Source: Effrenium voratum (Eukaryota; Sar; Dinophyceae; Suessiales; Symbiodiniaceae). From it: a stretch of 64,000 nt of DNA. Where the stretch lies: assembly GCA_963377175.1 (NCBI GenBank), contig CAUJNA010002890.1, positions 279,501-343,500 of the forward strand, in the 5' to 3' direction. Numbering within the stretch: position 1 is the stretch's first letter; each line of letters begins with the position of its first letter. The translations under genes were made by a program, and so were the position numbers. Positions 23,301-32,000 of the stretch are shown one piece after another. The notes under the pieces are model-generated. The model was not told the origin of the DNA. It saw nothing but the letters and a program-made list of their open reading frames with translations, and searched no databases.

Positions 23301-23757
23301 GCCTCTGGAAACCAGGAATGACCCGGACAAATAAGTCGGTTCTTTTAGGGTGTTCCCCTCAATTTGTCTGAATCCCCACTAGAAAGGAGTTGGTTTTACT
23401 TCATGTCTCAAAATCGACCAGGGCTTCCGCTCAATGCCGGCTTCCCGTAAGTTGGTACGAGCCCGAGCCAGTTTTTCAACTTTTGGAGACCGCTTTCTCG
23501 CTGGGCCGAACAACTCACTTCCTGAGTTCATGAACTTTATAAACTTTTTGGGAAGACCATTTTAGTGGTAAATATAAAGTTTGAGCTTTTTTTGGGCCAT
23601 CCACTCAGCAAGTGAGACAAGCATTCCGTGGCCTTGTTCGGCTTTCGCCTTGCAGGACCTGCGCACGGTCTTTGGGGATGACCCCAACTTCGGGGTTCAC
23701 CTCCGGTACTTGGCCCGCGAGAAGAAGCTCAGAAAGCCCGAGGAATTCCCGAGGTTC
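14394..23757 (+). CDS. GT31-family glycosyltransferase (beta-1,3-galactosyltransferase type), exons 1-9
   Basis: GT31 enzymes are Golgi type II membrane proteins that add beta-1,3-linked sugars from UDP-sugars. Successive + strand segments match the family order: 14394-14453 (VPLVFVGVYSAAQNSAKRR), 15378-15415 (AVRKTWG, the A-I-R-x-T-W motif), 16406-16482 (VRFFLGKAEG), 17949-18026 (YKWNSLKGLRFLEWC), 18650-18766 (FLVKADDDVFLRP, holding the DxD metal/UDP site), 19530-19616 (FFGYVWGYFDY), 20797-20868 (EEVYPFEA), 21829-22032 (FPPYARGLLRVLS) and 23655-23757 (DDPNFGVHL). Exon limits are approximate. Most left ends follow an AG. The probable final exon is at 48136-48256, beyond the LTR element. Introns are filled with introner-like repeats. 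The signal-anchor exon was not found. Acceptor specificity cannot be inferred. Confidence 0.75.
14733..14850. repeat. Family A introner-like element in GT31 intron
   Basis: AACTTCCATTTGCTTGATTAAG at the left (20 bases or fewer shared with other copies), CCCTTGTTGGTTTTGAAGGG in the core. Its flanks ACTTATATAGTAAG and CTTCTATAGTAAGTAGGTCT are repeated on both sides. Confidence 0.6.
14864..14983. repeat. Family B TIR element
   Basis: CTAGGTCCCCCAGTGGTGCC at the left and CTGGAGGACCTAG at the right, inverted at the tips. Confidence 0.8.
15249..15370 (+). repeat. (CAA)n and (CA)n microsatellites
   Basis: ACAACAACAACAAC-type run at about 15249-15292 and a CA dinucleotide run at about 15350-15370, just upstream of the RKTWG exon of the GT31 gene. 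Confidence 0.85.
15872..15977. mobile_element. Family F introner-like element with CAGGT duplication
   Basis: CAGGT at 15872-15876 and 15973-15977 flank an element with ends GGGTATGGGTCAAAATGAAG and CATTTTTGACCCACAGC. This is the same flanking pentamer and arrangement as the intron in PAN copy 2. Confidence 0.75.
16483..17379. other. GT31 intron sequence, no supported gene
   Basis: Between the FFLGKA and YKWNSLKG exons I see only partial repeats (family H-like GGTTAGCAAGTGGTTGG near 16920-17045). Confidence 0.4.
17380..17470. repeat. Family A fragment
   Basis: CCCCTGTTGGTTCTAAGGGG core, then the CACTCTTGGACATATTTTG block and GGGCTTAAGCAAA at the right. Confidence 0.55.
18056..18181. mobile_element. 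Family E TIR element (forward copy)
   Basis: Ends CTGTGGATGGACGAAATCC and GGATTTCGTCCATCCACAG are perfect 19-bp inverted repeats. It lies in a GT31 intron. Confidence 0.8.
18290..18415. mobile_element. Family E TIR element (inverted copy)
   Basis: Almost the exact reverse complement of 18056-18181, ending GGATTTCGTCCGTCGG. Together they form a 125-bp-arm inverted repeat with a 108-bp spacer. Confidence 0.8.
19380..19503. repeat. Family H element
   Basis: GTAAGCGGTTAGTAAGCCTG core with CACTTGCCTGACGTTCAATG at the right, closest to 60887-61032. Confidence 0.6.
20568..20698. repeat. Family C TIR element
   Basis: TTCTAGGGGTTGATTCCCCA at the left and TGGAAGTTACCCCTGGAA at the right. Confidence 0.75.
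20880..20985. repeat. Family A fragment
   Basis: CCGTGTTGGTTTGAAAGGG core, ACTGCACATATTG block and GGGGCTTAAGAAAATGGAG at the right, following the EEVYPFEA exon. Confidence 0.55.
21364..21509. mobile_element. Family G TIR element
   Basis: GTTCGATTCGCCAAGCTAGT at the left and ACTGACTTGGCGAATCGAAC at the right: near-perfect inverted ends. Other copies: 51274-51398, 54931-55074, 56363-56462, and around family A at 47458-47601. Confidence 0.8.
22765..22985. repeat. Composite of family A inside family G-like ends
   Basis: A family A element (22773-22884) sits between CGCCAAGTTA at the left and CCCTTGGCGAATCGAAAG at the right, the G-type ends. A similar nested arrangement is at 47458-47601. Confidence 0.55.
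23068..23162. repeat. Family B TIR element
   Basis: AGGGTCCCCAGCTAGGTGCC at the left and CCGGAGGACCTAG at the right. Confidence 0.7.
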
Positions 23758-23860
23758 GGGTGTTTTCCTTGGGGTGTTCAGTTAAAACCACCACCTTGTC
23801 GGGTGCTTTCCTTTGGGCTTTCAGTTAAAAGCACCACCTTCCATTGGCTTAAGGTGTTTG

Positions 23861-23865
23861 TTTGC
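23861..23865. other. Target-site duplication, left copy (TTTGC)
   Basis: TTTGC precedes the TG of the 5' LTR, and the same pentamer follows the CA of the 3' LTR at 46470-46474. Five bases is usual for copia-type integrases. Confidence 0.9.
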
Positions 23866-24340
23866 TGTTTTTGGGGGCATGTACTTTTATCATAGCATGT
23901 TTCATGCCAATGCCCAACGCGGCATTTGGCTCAAGCTATTCGTTCCGGCAATACGCCCTGCTACTTCGTCGCCACGGACAAAACGGCATCGTGCCACGTC
24001 TCGCTCTCGGGGAACCGCGCGGGCCGTGTGCTGGTGGTTGGTCCTGTTGGCGGAGGTGGGTCGGGGATTGTAATTGGGAACGGCGCGCAATTGGTTTGCT
24101 TTGCTTGCTTCGCTGCTTTGTTTGCCTGCCTGGTTTGCTGCTTTGTGCTTGCTTTCGCTTGTCTCTGCCCTTGCTGGGTTCATTCATCTTTTGGTAAAAG
24201 GCACCCTGTTTGGTTCGTTTGTTGTGCCAGCCGGGGGCACCGCTTTGCCCTTGGGACTGGGGGACTTAAACAATCTCTTCTTGTTGGTGGGATTGGGCCT
24301 GTTTATTCTCTCCCGAAATACTGTTTCAAACCCTTTCGCA
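23866..24340 (+). repeat. 5' LTR
   Basis: 475 bp, starting TGTTTTTGGGGGCATG and ending ACCCTTTCGCA. It is identical by eye to the 3' LTR except T at 24057 (G at 46186). It contains a spliced-leader-like CATTTGGCTCAAG at 23923-23935. Confidence 0.95.
23923..23935 (+). promoter_or_regulatory. Spliced-leader-like sequence in the LTR
   Basis: CATTTGGCTCAAG matches the 3' part of the conserved dinoflagellate spliced leader (ending CATTTTGGCTCAAG) apart from one missing T. The last 11 bases are an exact match. The same sequence is at 46052-46064 in the 3' LTR. It may be a relict of trans-splicing and could mark the RNA 5' region. Confidence 0.5.
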
Positions 24341-24361
24341 GGTTATCAGCCGTAGGATTCG
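24341..24361 (+). promoter_or_regulatory. Putative tRNA primer binding site
   Basis: It directly abuts the LTR end (GGTTATCAGCCGTAGG). It is not the usual TGGTATCAGAGC site. Its complement contains GGCTGATAACC, which looks like a seven-base anticodon loop (CTGATAA) with a GG/CC stem, as in the internal-tRNA priming known for Drosophila copia. The tRNA was not identified. Confidence 0.4.
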
Positions 24362-24436
24362 TCCTCGGTTGGCACCGCGAACCCCATTTAATAACAACCC
24401 TGCAGGCGCCGTTTTCCATAGGCTACTGTAGGACTC

Positions 24437-25780
24437 ATGGCGGGAATCACCGAGGATGGACCTCATGTGGTGACCGATGAGTGGGTTCTCGGCCAGGCCG
24501 GAATCTTGGACGTTGTGAATGACGACCAAGTGCCCGGACAGCCGATGTTTTCCGGTCCTGACTTTTTGTCGGACCACACTTTTTCAGAAGCAATGCCTTC
24601 AGGAAGGTCCAGTGCTACTCGCACTGATGACCTATCGTCTAATGCCTCAAGAGCTAATCGCTCTCAGGGTCATGGGGCTAATCGTCCTGACCATGATGAT
24701 TCCGTCTCAGGACGTGATGATGACGAGCCCGGTATTGCACCTGGAGCTCAATCCTCATCTTTCCCGGAGCTGATGAATATTGGTCAGTCCGAGTTTCGTG
24801 ACTCTCGAAGTAGCAGTAGACCTGTGCCAACCAGCAGTGTAGTTTTTCAAGCGCTCGGTAATCCCGAACCTGGTACATCCAGTGGAGTTGCATTTGACGT
24901 TCATCTGCCGACCGAATCCGGTGGGCTCGATTGGAGAGCCTCATGGCCCAACGACGGAAACATTTTTGGTATGGATTTTGCCGCATGGATGCCAGGGCTA
25001 CCCGCCCCGTCATCTTTCCCGCAATTCCAAAGCCCAAAACGGGCTGCTGGAAGCGATGAGTTCATGCTACCTTTGTCGATTGAAAATCTCAATCCTGACG
25101 TGGCCAGCCGTAACGTCAGGCCAAGACCGTCGGTAAACCCGACCATGAGGAACATGTCACCTCCCCCAGGACTTTCAGGATTTGAGAGCCCTAGGGAGCG
25201 TAATATTGTAGATAGATTGGATTTGCATCCCAGTCCAACCCCAAGCAAACGATCAAGGTCAAATTCGACTGGATCACATAGGGCAAGGGGGATGGATCGA
25301 GAAACTGCCCACAGGGGTAACCCCAATACGCGGGACTCACGATCAGGTGATCCAGCGTCGATCGTTGGTAGAGACCCGTTGAACGCGGACACACTCGTTA
25401 ACGTGCTTGATGGGATCGAAGCGTTCCAGGAGGAATTTAATAGGTCAAATGGCTTGAACGCACAAGGTGTTCGCCCTACGCCCAACGCGGCTTCCATTTT
25501 CGCTCTGGACAACATGGACGGAACCAATGTTCCGATAGAATCTGAGTCTATGATGGCATCAAGTTCTAGTCGCAATCATCCGATTAGGAGATTGGCTCTG
25601 ATACGGGGCAGATCTCCTAGCATCACGAACCGCAGAGGGTTGTGTCATGCCCAGGCCTTTGGCCACGGACAGTTTAGGAACAACAGGCCTATCCGTTCGC
25701 ATGGGAACATCAGGTCTCGAGTCAGCAATAACAATGTCATTCAAGTCGGTCGCATTGGACACTCTAGACTCAGACATTGA
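24437..25780 (+). CDS. Retroelement ORF1, unknown (possible Gag N-terminal part)
   Basis: 447 residues from the ATG at 24437, about 96 bp after the LTR. Composition is Ser/Asn/Arg/Asp-rich with little hydrophobic core. It has many SR and RS pairs in the middle (KRSRSNSTGSHRARGMDRE) and an Arg-rich C-terminus (RRLALIRGRSPS; RSHGNIRSRVS), which suggests RNA binding. No known domain is recognised. The stop TGA at 25778-25780 overlaps the next ORF, which lies in the -1 frame and has no ATG at the junction (first possible start TTG at 25777). No canonical slippery heptamer lies in the 13-nt overlap. How ORF2 is reached is therefore unclear. Confidence 0.75.
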   Translation: MAGITEDGPHVVTDEWVLGQAGILDVVNDDQVPGQPMFSGPDFLSDHTFSEAMPSGRSSATRTDDLSSNASRANRSQGHGANRPDHDDSVSGRDDDEPGIAPGAQSSSFPELMNIGQSEFRDSRSSSRPVPTSSVVFQALGNPEPGTSSGVAFDVHLPTESGGLDWRASWPNDGNIFGMDFAAWMPGLPAPSSFPQFQSPKRAAGSDEFMLPLSIENLNPDVASRNVRPRPSVNPTMRNMSPPPGLSGFESPRERNIVDRLDLHPSPTPSKRSRSNSTGSHRARGMDRETAHRGNPNTRDSRSGDPASIVGRDPLNADTLVNVLDGIEAFQEEFNRSNGLNAQGVRPTPNAASIFALDNMDGTNVPIESESMMASSSSRNHPIRRLALIRGRSPSITNRRGLCHAQAFGHGQFRNNRPIRSHGNIRSRVSNNNVIQVGRIGHSRLRH

Positions 25781-28700
25781 TTCAATATCAGTCGCATTAC
25801 TGTGATTTCCCACAACCATTAACGGCCGTGCAGGATGATTTCAGAACTCCCCCGAGATCTAATCCAATCATGGTTGATCTGTCCACTCCTCGAGATCGCG
25901 GATCAGGATTTGGTCCTACGAGTGGGGAGCAGCCCAACGAGGTTGCAGATCTTGTAACAGCCCTTGAAAGAGGGAGAGTGGACTCTTCGGTAAGTGCGAT
26001 CATTCATCGCCTGGTTGCTAAGGTCGAAGACCTTGGGCGTAGGAATGATAGAAGTGATCAATGCATCAAGCAGCTCTCCACTGAGGTTAACTTGTGGAGG
26101 GCCAAATACGACCAATGCGTCCATGTGAGTAGCACGTGTACGCAGGCTGCAAATGCGACTATGCAGATGTCACAAGGGACTAAGGACATCGTGACCGAGC
26201 TTGGCCAACGCGTCAAGATCGTTGCCGATCGCATGATAAGCATAGGCGATGCCCTAAGTGAGCGAGCCAGCTATGATGATGTTGCTCGCTCCATTACCCA
26301 GGTTCAAACTGTTTTTGAATCTCTTTCTGATCGAGTAACCGGGCTTATAGCTCGTGTTGATATGATCGAGAGATCTCTTGTGGAGAGCCAGTCCAACCAT
26401 CCTGCGATTGGTGGAGTAAACCTCAAAATCGAGGACCTGTCCACTAGGGTATGTCAGATTGATAGGATGATGCAAGATGTCGAACAACGCTGGACCAGTA
26501 ATAGGGACGGCATAAAGTGGGTTAAAGACCAACTTTATGAGACACAAGCCAACCTTGAGATAAAGTCAAGGGACTGCAAATCCTACACGGACAAGCAGAA
26601 TACTCATAACATGGCCGTTTCGACTACGCTCAACAGTAAGCTCGAGCAAATGCTCGAGGTGCTGGGTAATACAGCCCAGAGAATTAATTCCCTAGAGTCA
26701 AGGCACTCGAACCAGGCCTCAAGCAGTGGATTGAACGATCACACAGGAGGAAGGCGTGCCGCATCCCGTATTCCGGATAAGCGGCCACCTCCACCTGGCC
26801 CTCCTGATGATGATCCTCCACCACCTCCTCCTCCAGATTGGCAAAGCCCAGGAGGAGGGGGGAAGAAGAGTGCCGCTGGTGGGAAGCCTGGCAACCCTGG
26901 TAAACCCAGGTGTAAATACGTAGGTGATGGATATAATCATCTCATGGCTGAGTTTCACTGCAAGGGATGTAGAGGTGATATTTGTGAGTATTGCTTCTCG
27001 TTTAAAGAGAACCTGTGTGAAGAATGTTCCCGTAACGGACCCCGATGCGGAGTCTGTAGGGAGAGCTCGTTCCTGACCAAGGGAACTGAGTGTCAGTTTT
27101 GTAAAACCTACTACTGCACCAGACATTCTGCTGGGCAGGACGACTACAGGAGATTTGGATTTGTCCAGGGTCCCTGTTGTCTTGCGTGCCTTAGGGACGA
27201 AACTAGGAGAAGAAGGGATCCCGATGGTAACCGTGTCAGGAATAGATCGCCTGGAGGCGTACCTGAGACGAACCCGACGCGGTCGTTCTCGCCGCCTCTG
27301 CGGCCACCCGTTGACAGATTCCGTGACACTCCAACCGGGGTTCAACCTAACGCGGCTGACCTTCAGAGTCCTCCGAAGGCAACGCAATCCGTGCCCCTGG
27401 ATAAACGTGAAACCGGATATTATCCAGGATTTGATCCCAACGGTACAAGGCCGAAGGATCCTTCAGGCCTTGAGCCGCCGACCATGCGTGGCCCCGATCC
27501 TCCTGACAAGAAATGTCGGATGTGTGATCGGGATATTCCTGACCCCAGCAAAATTGAGGAATGTAAGATATGCATGAAAAGGGCATGTGAGATTTGCATT
27601 CCGAAGGCTACTCGCCTTTGTCCTGTATGTGCATTGTCAATCGGTAGTTCTCAGGTTCCACAGCATCTTTTCGGAACTGGTGGCGGCGGGTACAGTAGCC
27701 ACCATGATCCGAACTGTACAGCTGCGACTAAGTGCATTCCCATAGACCTCCCGCCAGAGCCCGACGCGGCTGGGCTGAGGGTATGGATAGCCAATATGAA
27801 GGAAGCTGTTAGCAATGCCTACAGCTATGATGGACTTTACGTCATCAATTGGCTAACTGAAGTCGAGAAGGCAAAGACCTTTGATGAACTGGATGGGGAA
27901 TGTAAATACCACATCCTTGAAGCCAGGTTCAATGCAGCCATTCGGAAGTGCATCAAGACTGTTGCAATTATCGATAAGATTAATCGTCTCACCGAAGCCG
28001 CTCAACGCTCCAACAATCGCATCAAGAGTAGGCAGATCCTGTGGCTCTTATACGACCACTTAAGGACTGCGAACATCGGAGAGCAATCGTTCAGGATAAT
28101 CGAGCTCTCAAACTTGCGATGCAGTGTGTCATCTTTCTATACTGAAGAGGAGCGACTTGAAAGGTTCATCGCGAAGTGGGATCACATCCTTGCGGGTCTC
28201 GATGAACCGCTGACCGAGCAGGTAAAGCGGTCGCTATTCAGTGAGAAGGTTAGACACCTCAACTGTTTGGCTCATGATATCAGGGAATGGGATAGGAACA
28301 TATCCAACCCTGATGTTTGTAGCTATGAATGGCTTCGTGCTCGTTGCAAGAACGAAATTGACCGCTGGAGGGTTCGTAAGAATCAGGTCAATATGCACAA
28401 AGACTTTTACGAACGATCTCAGTCCAGGGACAGAGCCCAGAAACCTGGTGCTCCTGGTCCTCCCGTTAGGAGACGATCTCCGTTTGGAGATTCCCATAGG
28501 CCTAATCGGCCTCCTAGCGATCCGAGGAAGAGGACCGGTAATACCCCAAGTCCTCATCGAAGGGACAGGTACTCTCCCAGGAATCGGGAGCAGGACAAGC
28601 GGCGTACGCCTAGCCCTAGGGGCGAGCCCCCAAGGAGGCCCAGGTCTACGTCGCCCGGCGCTCCTGCGATTGATGCGTGCAGGGACTTCGCGCGTGGATA

Positions 28701-29007
28701 CTGTTCGCGCGGACAAGAGTGCAAATTCGCACACACAAGAACTGGGAGTTCCGATGCGAAACGCAAGGAGCGTCCTCCCCTGATTCCAGGATATTGCGCC
28801 CAATGGGTTTCCTATGGAAAGTGCATGAGGGATAAGTGTGATTACAAGCATGCAAAGCCGCCTGAGCATTTGCTGAAAGAAGCGAAGCAACACACTGCGG
28901 CCCCAGCGACCGAGTCTGCCGATGCGCAAGCCGAGTCTGCTGAACCTACTACCACTGCTGACGACAGGACGTATAGTCCTGCCCCTGATTTGTCAGCGGG
29001 TTTTTGA
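25777..29007 (+). CDS. gag: Retroelement Gag-like protein with Cys-rich and CCCH zinc fingers
   Basis: About 1076 residues. The order is: a long helical, probably coiled-coil region (about 60-320); a proline run (about 345-360); two Cys-rich clusters, around 385-480 (CKGCRGDICEYC, CGVC, CQFCKTYYC) and 575-625 (CRMCDRD, CKICMKRACEIC, LCPVC; RING/FYVE-like); a helical capsid-like region (about 665-880); an Arg/Pro/Ser-rich stretch; and two CCCH zinc fingers near the C-terminus (C-x7-C-x5-C-x3-H from residue 968, then C-x8-C-x4-C-x3-H). These last fingers replace the CCHC knuckle of ordinary Gag and probably bind element RNA. The first in-frame ATG is at about 25870, but the frame is open from 25768. 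The stop at 29005-29007 is preceded by a frameshift signal into Pol. Confidence 0.8.
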   Translation: MIQYQSHYCDFPQPLTAVQDDFRTPPRSNPIMVDLSTPRDRGSGFGPTSGEQPNEVADLVTALERGRVDSSVSAIIHRLVAKVEDLGRRNDRSDQCIKQLSTEVNLWRAKYDQCVHVSSTCTQAANATMQMSQGTKDIVTELGQRVKIVADRMISIGDALSERASYDDVARSITQVQTVFESLSDRVTGLIARVDMIERSLVESQSNHPAIGGVNLKIEDLSTRVCQIDRMMQDVEQRWTSNRDGIKWVKDQLYETQANLEIKSRDCKSYTDKQNTHNMAVSTTLNSKLEQMLEVLGNTAQRINSLESRHSNQASSSGLNDHTGGRRAASRIPDKRPPPPGPPDDDPPPPPPPDWQSPGGGGKKSAAGGKPGNPGKPRCKYVGDGYNHLMAEFHCKGCRGDICEYCFSFKENLCEECSRNGPRCGVCRESSFLTKGTECQFCKTYYCTRHSAGQDDYRRFGFVQGPCCLACLRDETRRRRDPDGNRVRNRSPGGVPETNPTRSFSPPLRPPVDRFRDTPTGVQPNAADLQSPPKATQSVPLDKRETGYYPGFDPNGTRPKDPSGLEPPTMRGPDPPDKKCRMCDRDIPDPSKIEECKICMKRACEICIPKATRLCPVCALSIGSSQVPQHLFGTGGGGYSSHHDPNCTAATKCIPIDLPPEPDAAGLRVWIANMKEAVSNAYSYDGLYVINWLTEVEKAKTFDELDGECKYHILEARFNAAIRKCIKTVAIIDKINRLTEAAQRSNNRIKSRQILWLLYDHLRTANIGEQSFRIIELSNLRCSVSSFYTEEERLERFIAKWDHILAGLDEPLTEQVKRSLFSEKVRHLNCLAHDIREWDRNISNPDVCSYEWLRARCKNEIDRWRVRKNQVNMHKDFYERSQSRDRAQKPGAPGPPVRRRSPFGDSHRPNRPPSDPRKRTGNTPSPHRRDRYSPRNREQDKRRTPSPRGEPPRRPRSTSPGAPAIDACRDFARGYCSRGQECKFAHTRTGSSDAKRKERPPLIPGYCAQWVSYGKCMRDKCDYKHAKPPEHLLKEAKQHTAAPATESADAQAESAEPTTTADDRTYSPAPDLSAGF

Positions 29008-29054
29008 GAGGGGCGGGCCGTCACCCTCAGGCTATAGGGCTTGTTGCCTGCCCT
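28998..29054 (+). promoter_or_regulatory. Programmed -1 ribosomal frameshift signal at the Gag-Pol junction
   Basis: The slippery heptamer G GGT TTT (28998-29004) is in the correct Gag phase and is followed at once by the Gag stop TGA (29005-29007). After a 5-nt spacer, GGGGCGGGC (29010-29018) can pair with GCCTGCCCT (29046-29054): nine pairs, two of them G-U. The loop also holds CCCT/AGGG that could pair. The -1 frame opens at 28989, only 19 nt before the Gag stop ends. Confidence 0.8.
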
Positions 29055-32000
29055 GCTCATCCCATAGCCAAGGCATTTGAAGAGTATAGAGCTCGGTTTC
29101 AACGCCCTGAAGGGACAATGGAGTGGTCAGTGATCACTATTGGCGCTCGTACACTGCAAGGTACGTGTCCGGGCGGCCCGAATATCAGAGCTGTAATTCG
29201 CAGACGAACGATTCGTCTCTCGGACAACGCTCTGATTGATGATATCGATTTGAGTGTACCGACTCGTAAATCCGTCTTATTCAGACGGATTCCTGGGCCA
29301 ATTGACATTAGGACGGATTTCTATTACCTGCCCGGTAAGTGCGGCCAGTATAACTCTGAGCTCGCGAAGGCGGTGAGGATTAAGATCACTGCTCGCAGGC
29401 TAAGTTTCAATGACAATGCTGAAATTCAGCAAGTTGAGAACATAAGGACACGCGACGAGCCTAGGCCGATCATGAATCGGCGGTCGCACTCTCACCCCAT
29501 CCACCCGGATAGGTTGCGTCAACCTCCCGAGGTGATTGCGATGTCCGAGGAAAATGCTAGAATCCTAGCTGCCACTACTAGACAGATTGTACAGTTGCAA
29601 TTAGGTGAGTATGTGCCTGATAATAGGTGGGCTCGTCGCCCTCGAATGATCAGGGAAAATGTTCCTGATCAGATGCCTGCTATGCCTGGCCCACAAATCG
29701 AAATCCGGTGGCTTGCTGACACGGGGTGTCCTTTCGACTTGGTTGGGATGCATGACATTCCCGCGCAGGATCATCGCCACATCAAGAATGGGCGAACCCA
29801 ACATTCCTTGCAAACCGCAAATGGTGTTGCTGGGACTCAAGGTAGAGTTGATGCAACTGTTGAGTCACTTGACGAGGATATCGAAGCCTTCGTCATGGGT
29901 AATACACCCTCGATTGTATCGATAGGGCGTAGGTGCGCGGATTTTGGATACAGTTTCCGGTGGGATGCTTTTGAGACGCCTGTTCTCATCTGCCCATCCG
30001 GGAGAACTGTTAGGCTCGACGTTATAAACAACGTCCCATACCTGCCTAAAGGGCCGGTTATGTTTGGAGCCCCGAACTTAGATGCATGTCCTGCGATACC
30101 GGCAATGCCCGGTCCAGTAATTGCCATGAACGATTCACTGTACCCCGCAGCTCCCTCTGAGGCCGACGCGCCTGACGAGGGGGGTGAAGTTGTTGAAATC
30201 AAACACCCTGAGGGCTACAGGACTGAAGCCCAGTTACGTGCTGAAGCTAAAACGCTTCAACACATGATGTCACATTTGCCAAAGAATCCTTTTTGCCCAC
30301 ATTGCCAACGCGCAAAGATGGAAAACGTGCGTTTGCACCGCCGGGGCGGTGCCGACGCGCATGAATGCACGAAATTCGGTGATATTGTCACTGTTGACAC
30401 GATGGTGTTGCACGGTTTAAAGGACCGTGGTGTGAATGGTGAAACAGACGCAGTCGTGTTTTACGATCTTGCGACCAAGTACATAGATGTACTCCCTGTC
30501 TTTAGTCGCTCTGTACCTAATACGGTAGAAGCACTTCACAAGTTTATGGGTCCCGAACCCAAGATTGGTCTGTTATACTCGGACCAAGCCAGAGAGTTTC
30601 TTGCGGCTACTCGCCGAATGGCTTGGGTGCATCACATGTCCACACCCGGAATGCCAAAGACGAATGGCATCATCGAAAACAAAGTGAAGCTAGTTCTGCA
30701 TGGAGCAAGAGTACTCCTCAGACAAGCCGGCTTATCGCCCAAATGGTGGCCATTTGCCGTTCGCGCATTTTGCGCGGCCAGAAATCTCGAAAATCGAGGT
30801 GAAGGAACCGCATGGGGAAAGAGAAACGATGACAGGGATTTTCCCGGTCAACTCATCCCATTCGGATGTCTTGTTGATTTCAAGCCAATCGCGCCAAAAC
30901 CGCGTAGGCTCGAAAAGGGGGGGCTCAAAAACGCCTCCGAACGGGACGACCATCACGAAGCTGATGAAATTCCTACAAAAGATCACTGGATCTTCGATGA
31001 AGAATCTGGCAAACTCGTCAGAGTGCATGTTGAACCAAGGACTAAGCTATTCAAAGCTGACAGCGTTGATGCTCCAATCGAGCATATTCGTCTCACCGCT
31101 GACCGTGATACATGGGTTCAGTATGATGAGGAAAATGGAGAAATGATGCACTCCGTAGACTGGAGATACGGTCCAGATTCCACCAAGGAGCTAAAAGCCC
31201 CGTGGACTGGCGAGACGTATTTCACTGTAAAGCCAAAAGAATTTGACCCTCTTGAGGACTCTGATTACGAGCCCGAAGGAGATGATGAACTAGCTGATGA
31301 TTCAGGGCCGTCCGATCACGGAGAGGACGAGTACAGTAACGTGCCCGCTATGCCGGCACAGAAGATTGACCCTGCATCTAAAGCGCCCAAATTCGGGCCA
31401 GTGTCGAAGCCTGGGATTTTCCTGGGTTATAGATTAGAGCCCGGTGGCCAGTGGAAGGGCGACTACTACGTTGCCGATCTTGAACACTTTAGGAACGGAT
31501 TTTCCCGACCCAGTGTTCATCAAGTCAAAAGAATTTGGCGGAACCCCGAAGAGGGATACGTTTTTCCCATGTTGGCCGCCTATGAGCGTTTGACTAGGGA
31601 GGTCCAGCTCCTAGATACTGGAGAAGGAAAGGGTCTTCCCAAAGCGGATGCTCCCACTCAACCGGACAACCAGCTCGATGCCGTTGGTCCGGGTACTGGT
31701 CATCCTAACGATGACAGTAGTGATCCTACTTTGGATTCCGAGGCACCTGCTGATGTTCCTGACAGGGACCACTGGGTGCGTGATGGAGAGTCCAAATCCT
31801 GGCACAGACATCATGTCGATGCTAGGCAAGCCTTTTTCGGGGATGATAGATCTCCGCTGCCTCCAGGAGGCCCGTCCCAAGCGGATGTGGATGATTATCG
31901 TGTCACTCATCTAAAATACATTGACTCTACGCAGCAGTGTATCCGTGATGACAGGAGAATCCTGAATCCAGGGCATCGAGTCAGAACTCAAAGATTCTGG

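Noticed and set aside
23862..24577. ORFs of 83-184 residues within the LTRs on both strands
   Set aside because: Duplicated in both LTRs, low-complexity Cys/Leu-rich, and overlapping known LTR structure. They are better explained as non-coding regulatory sequence.
24901..25575. Antisense ORFs opposite ORF1, Gag and Pol (for example 224 and 231 residues)
   Set aside because: They mirror the codon bias of the sense ORFs and match no recognisable domain.
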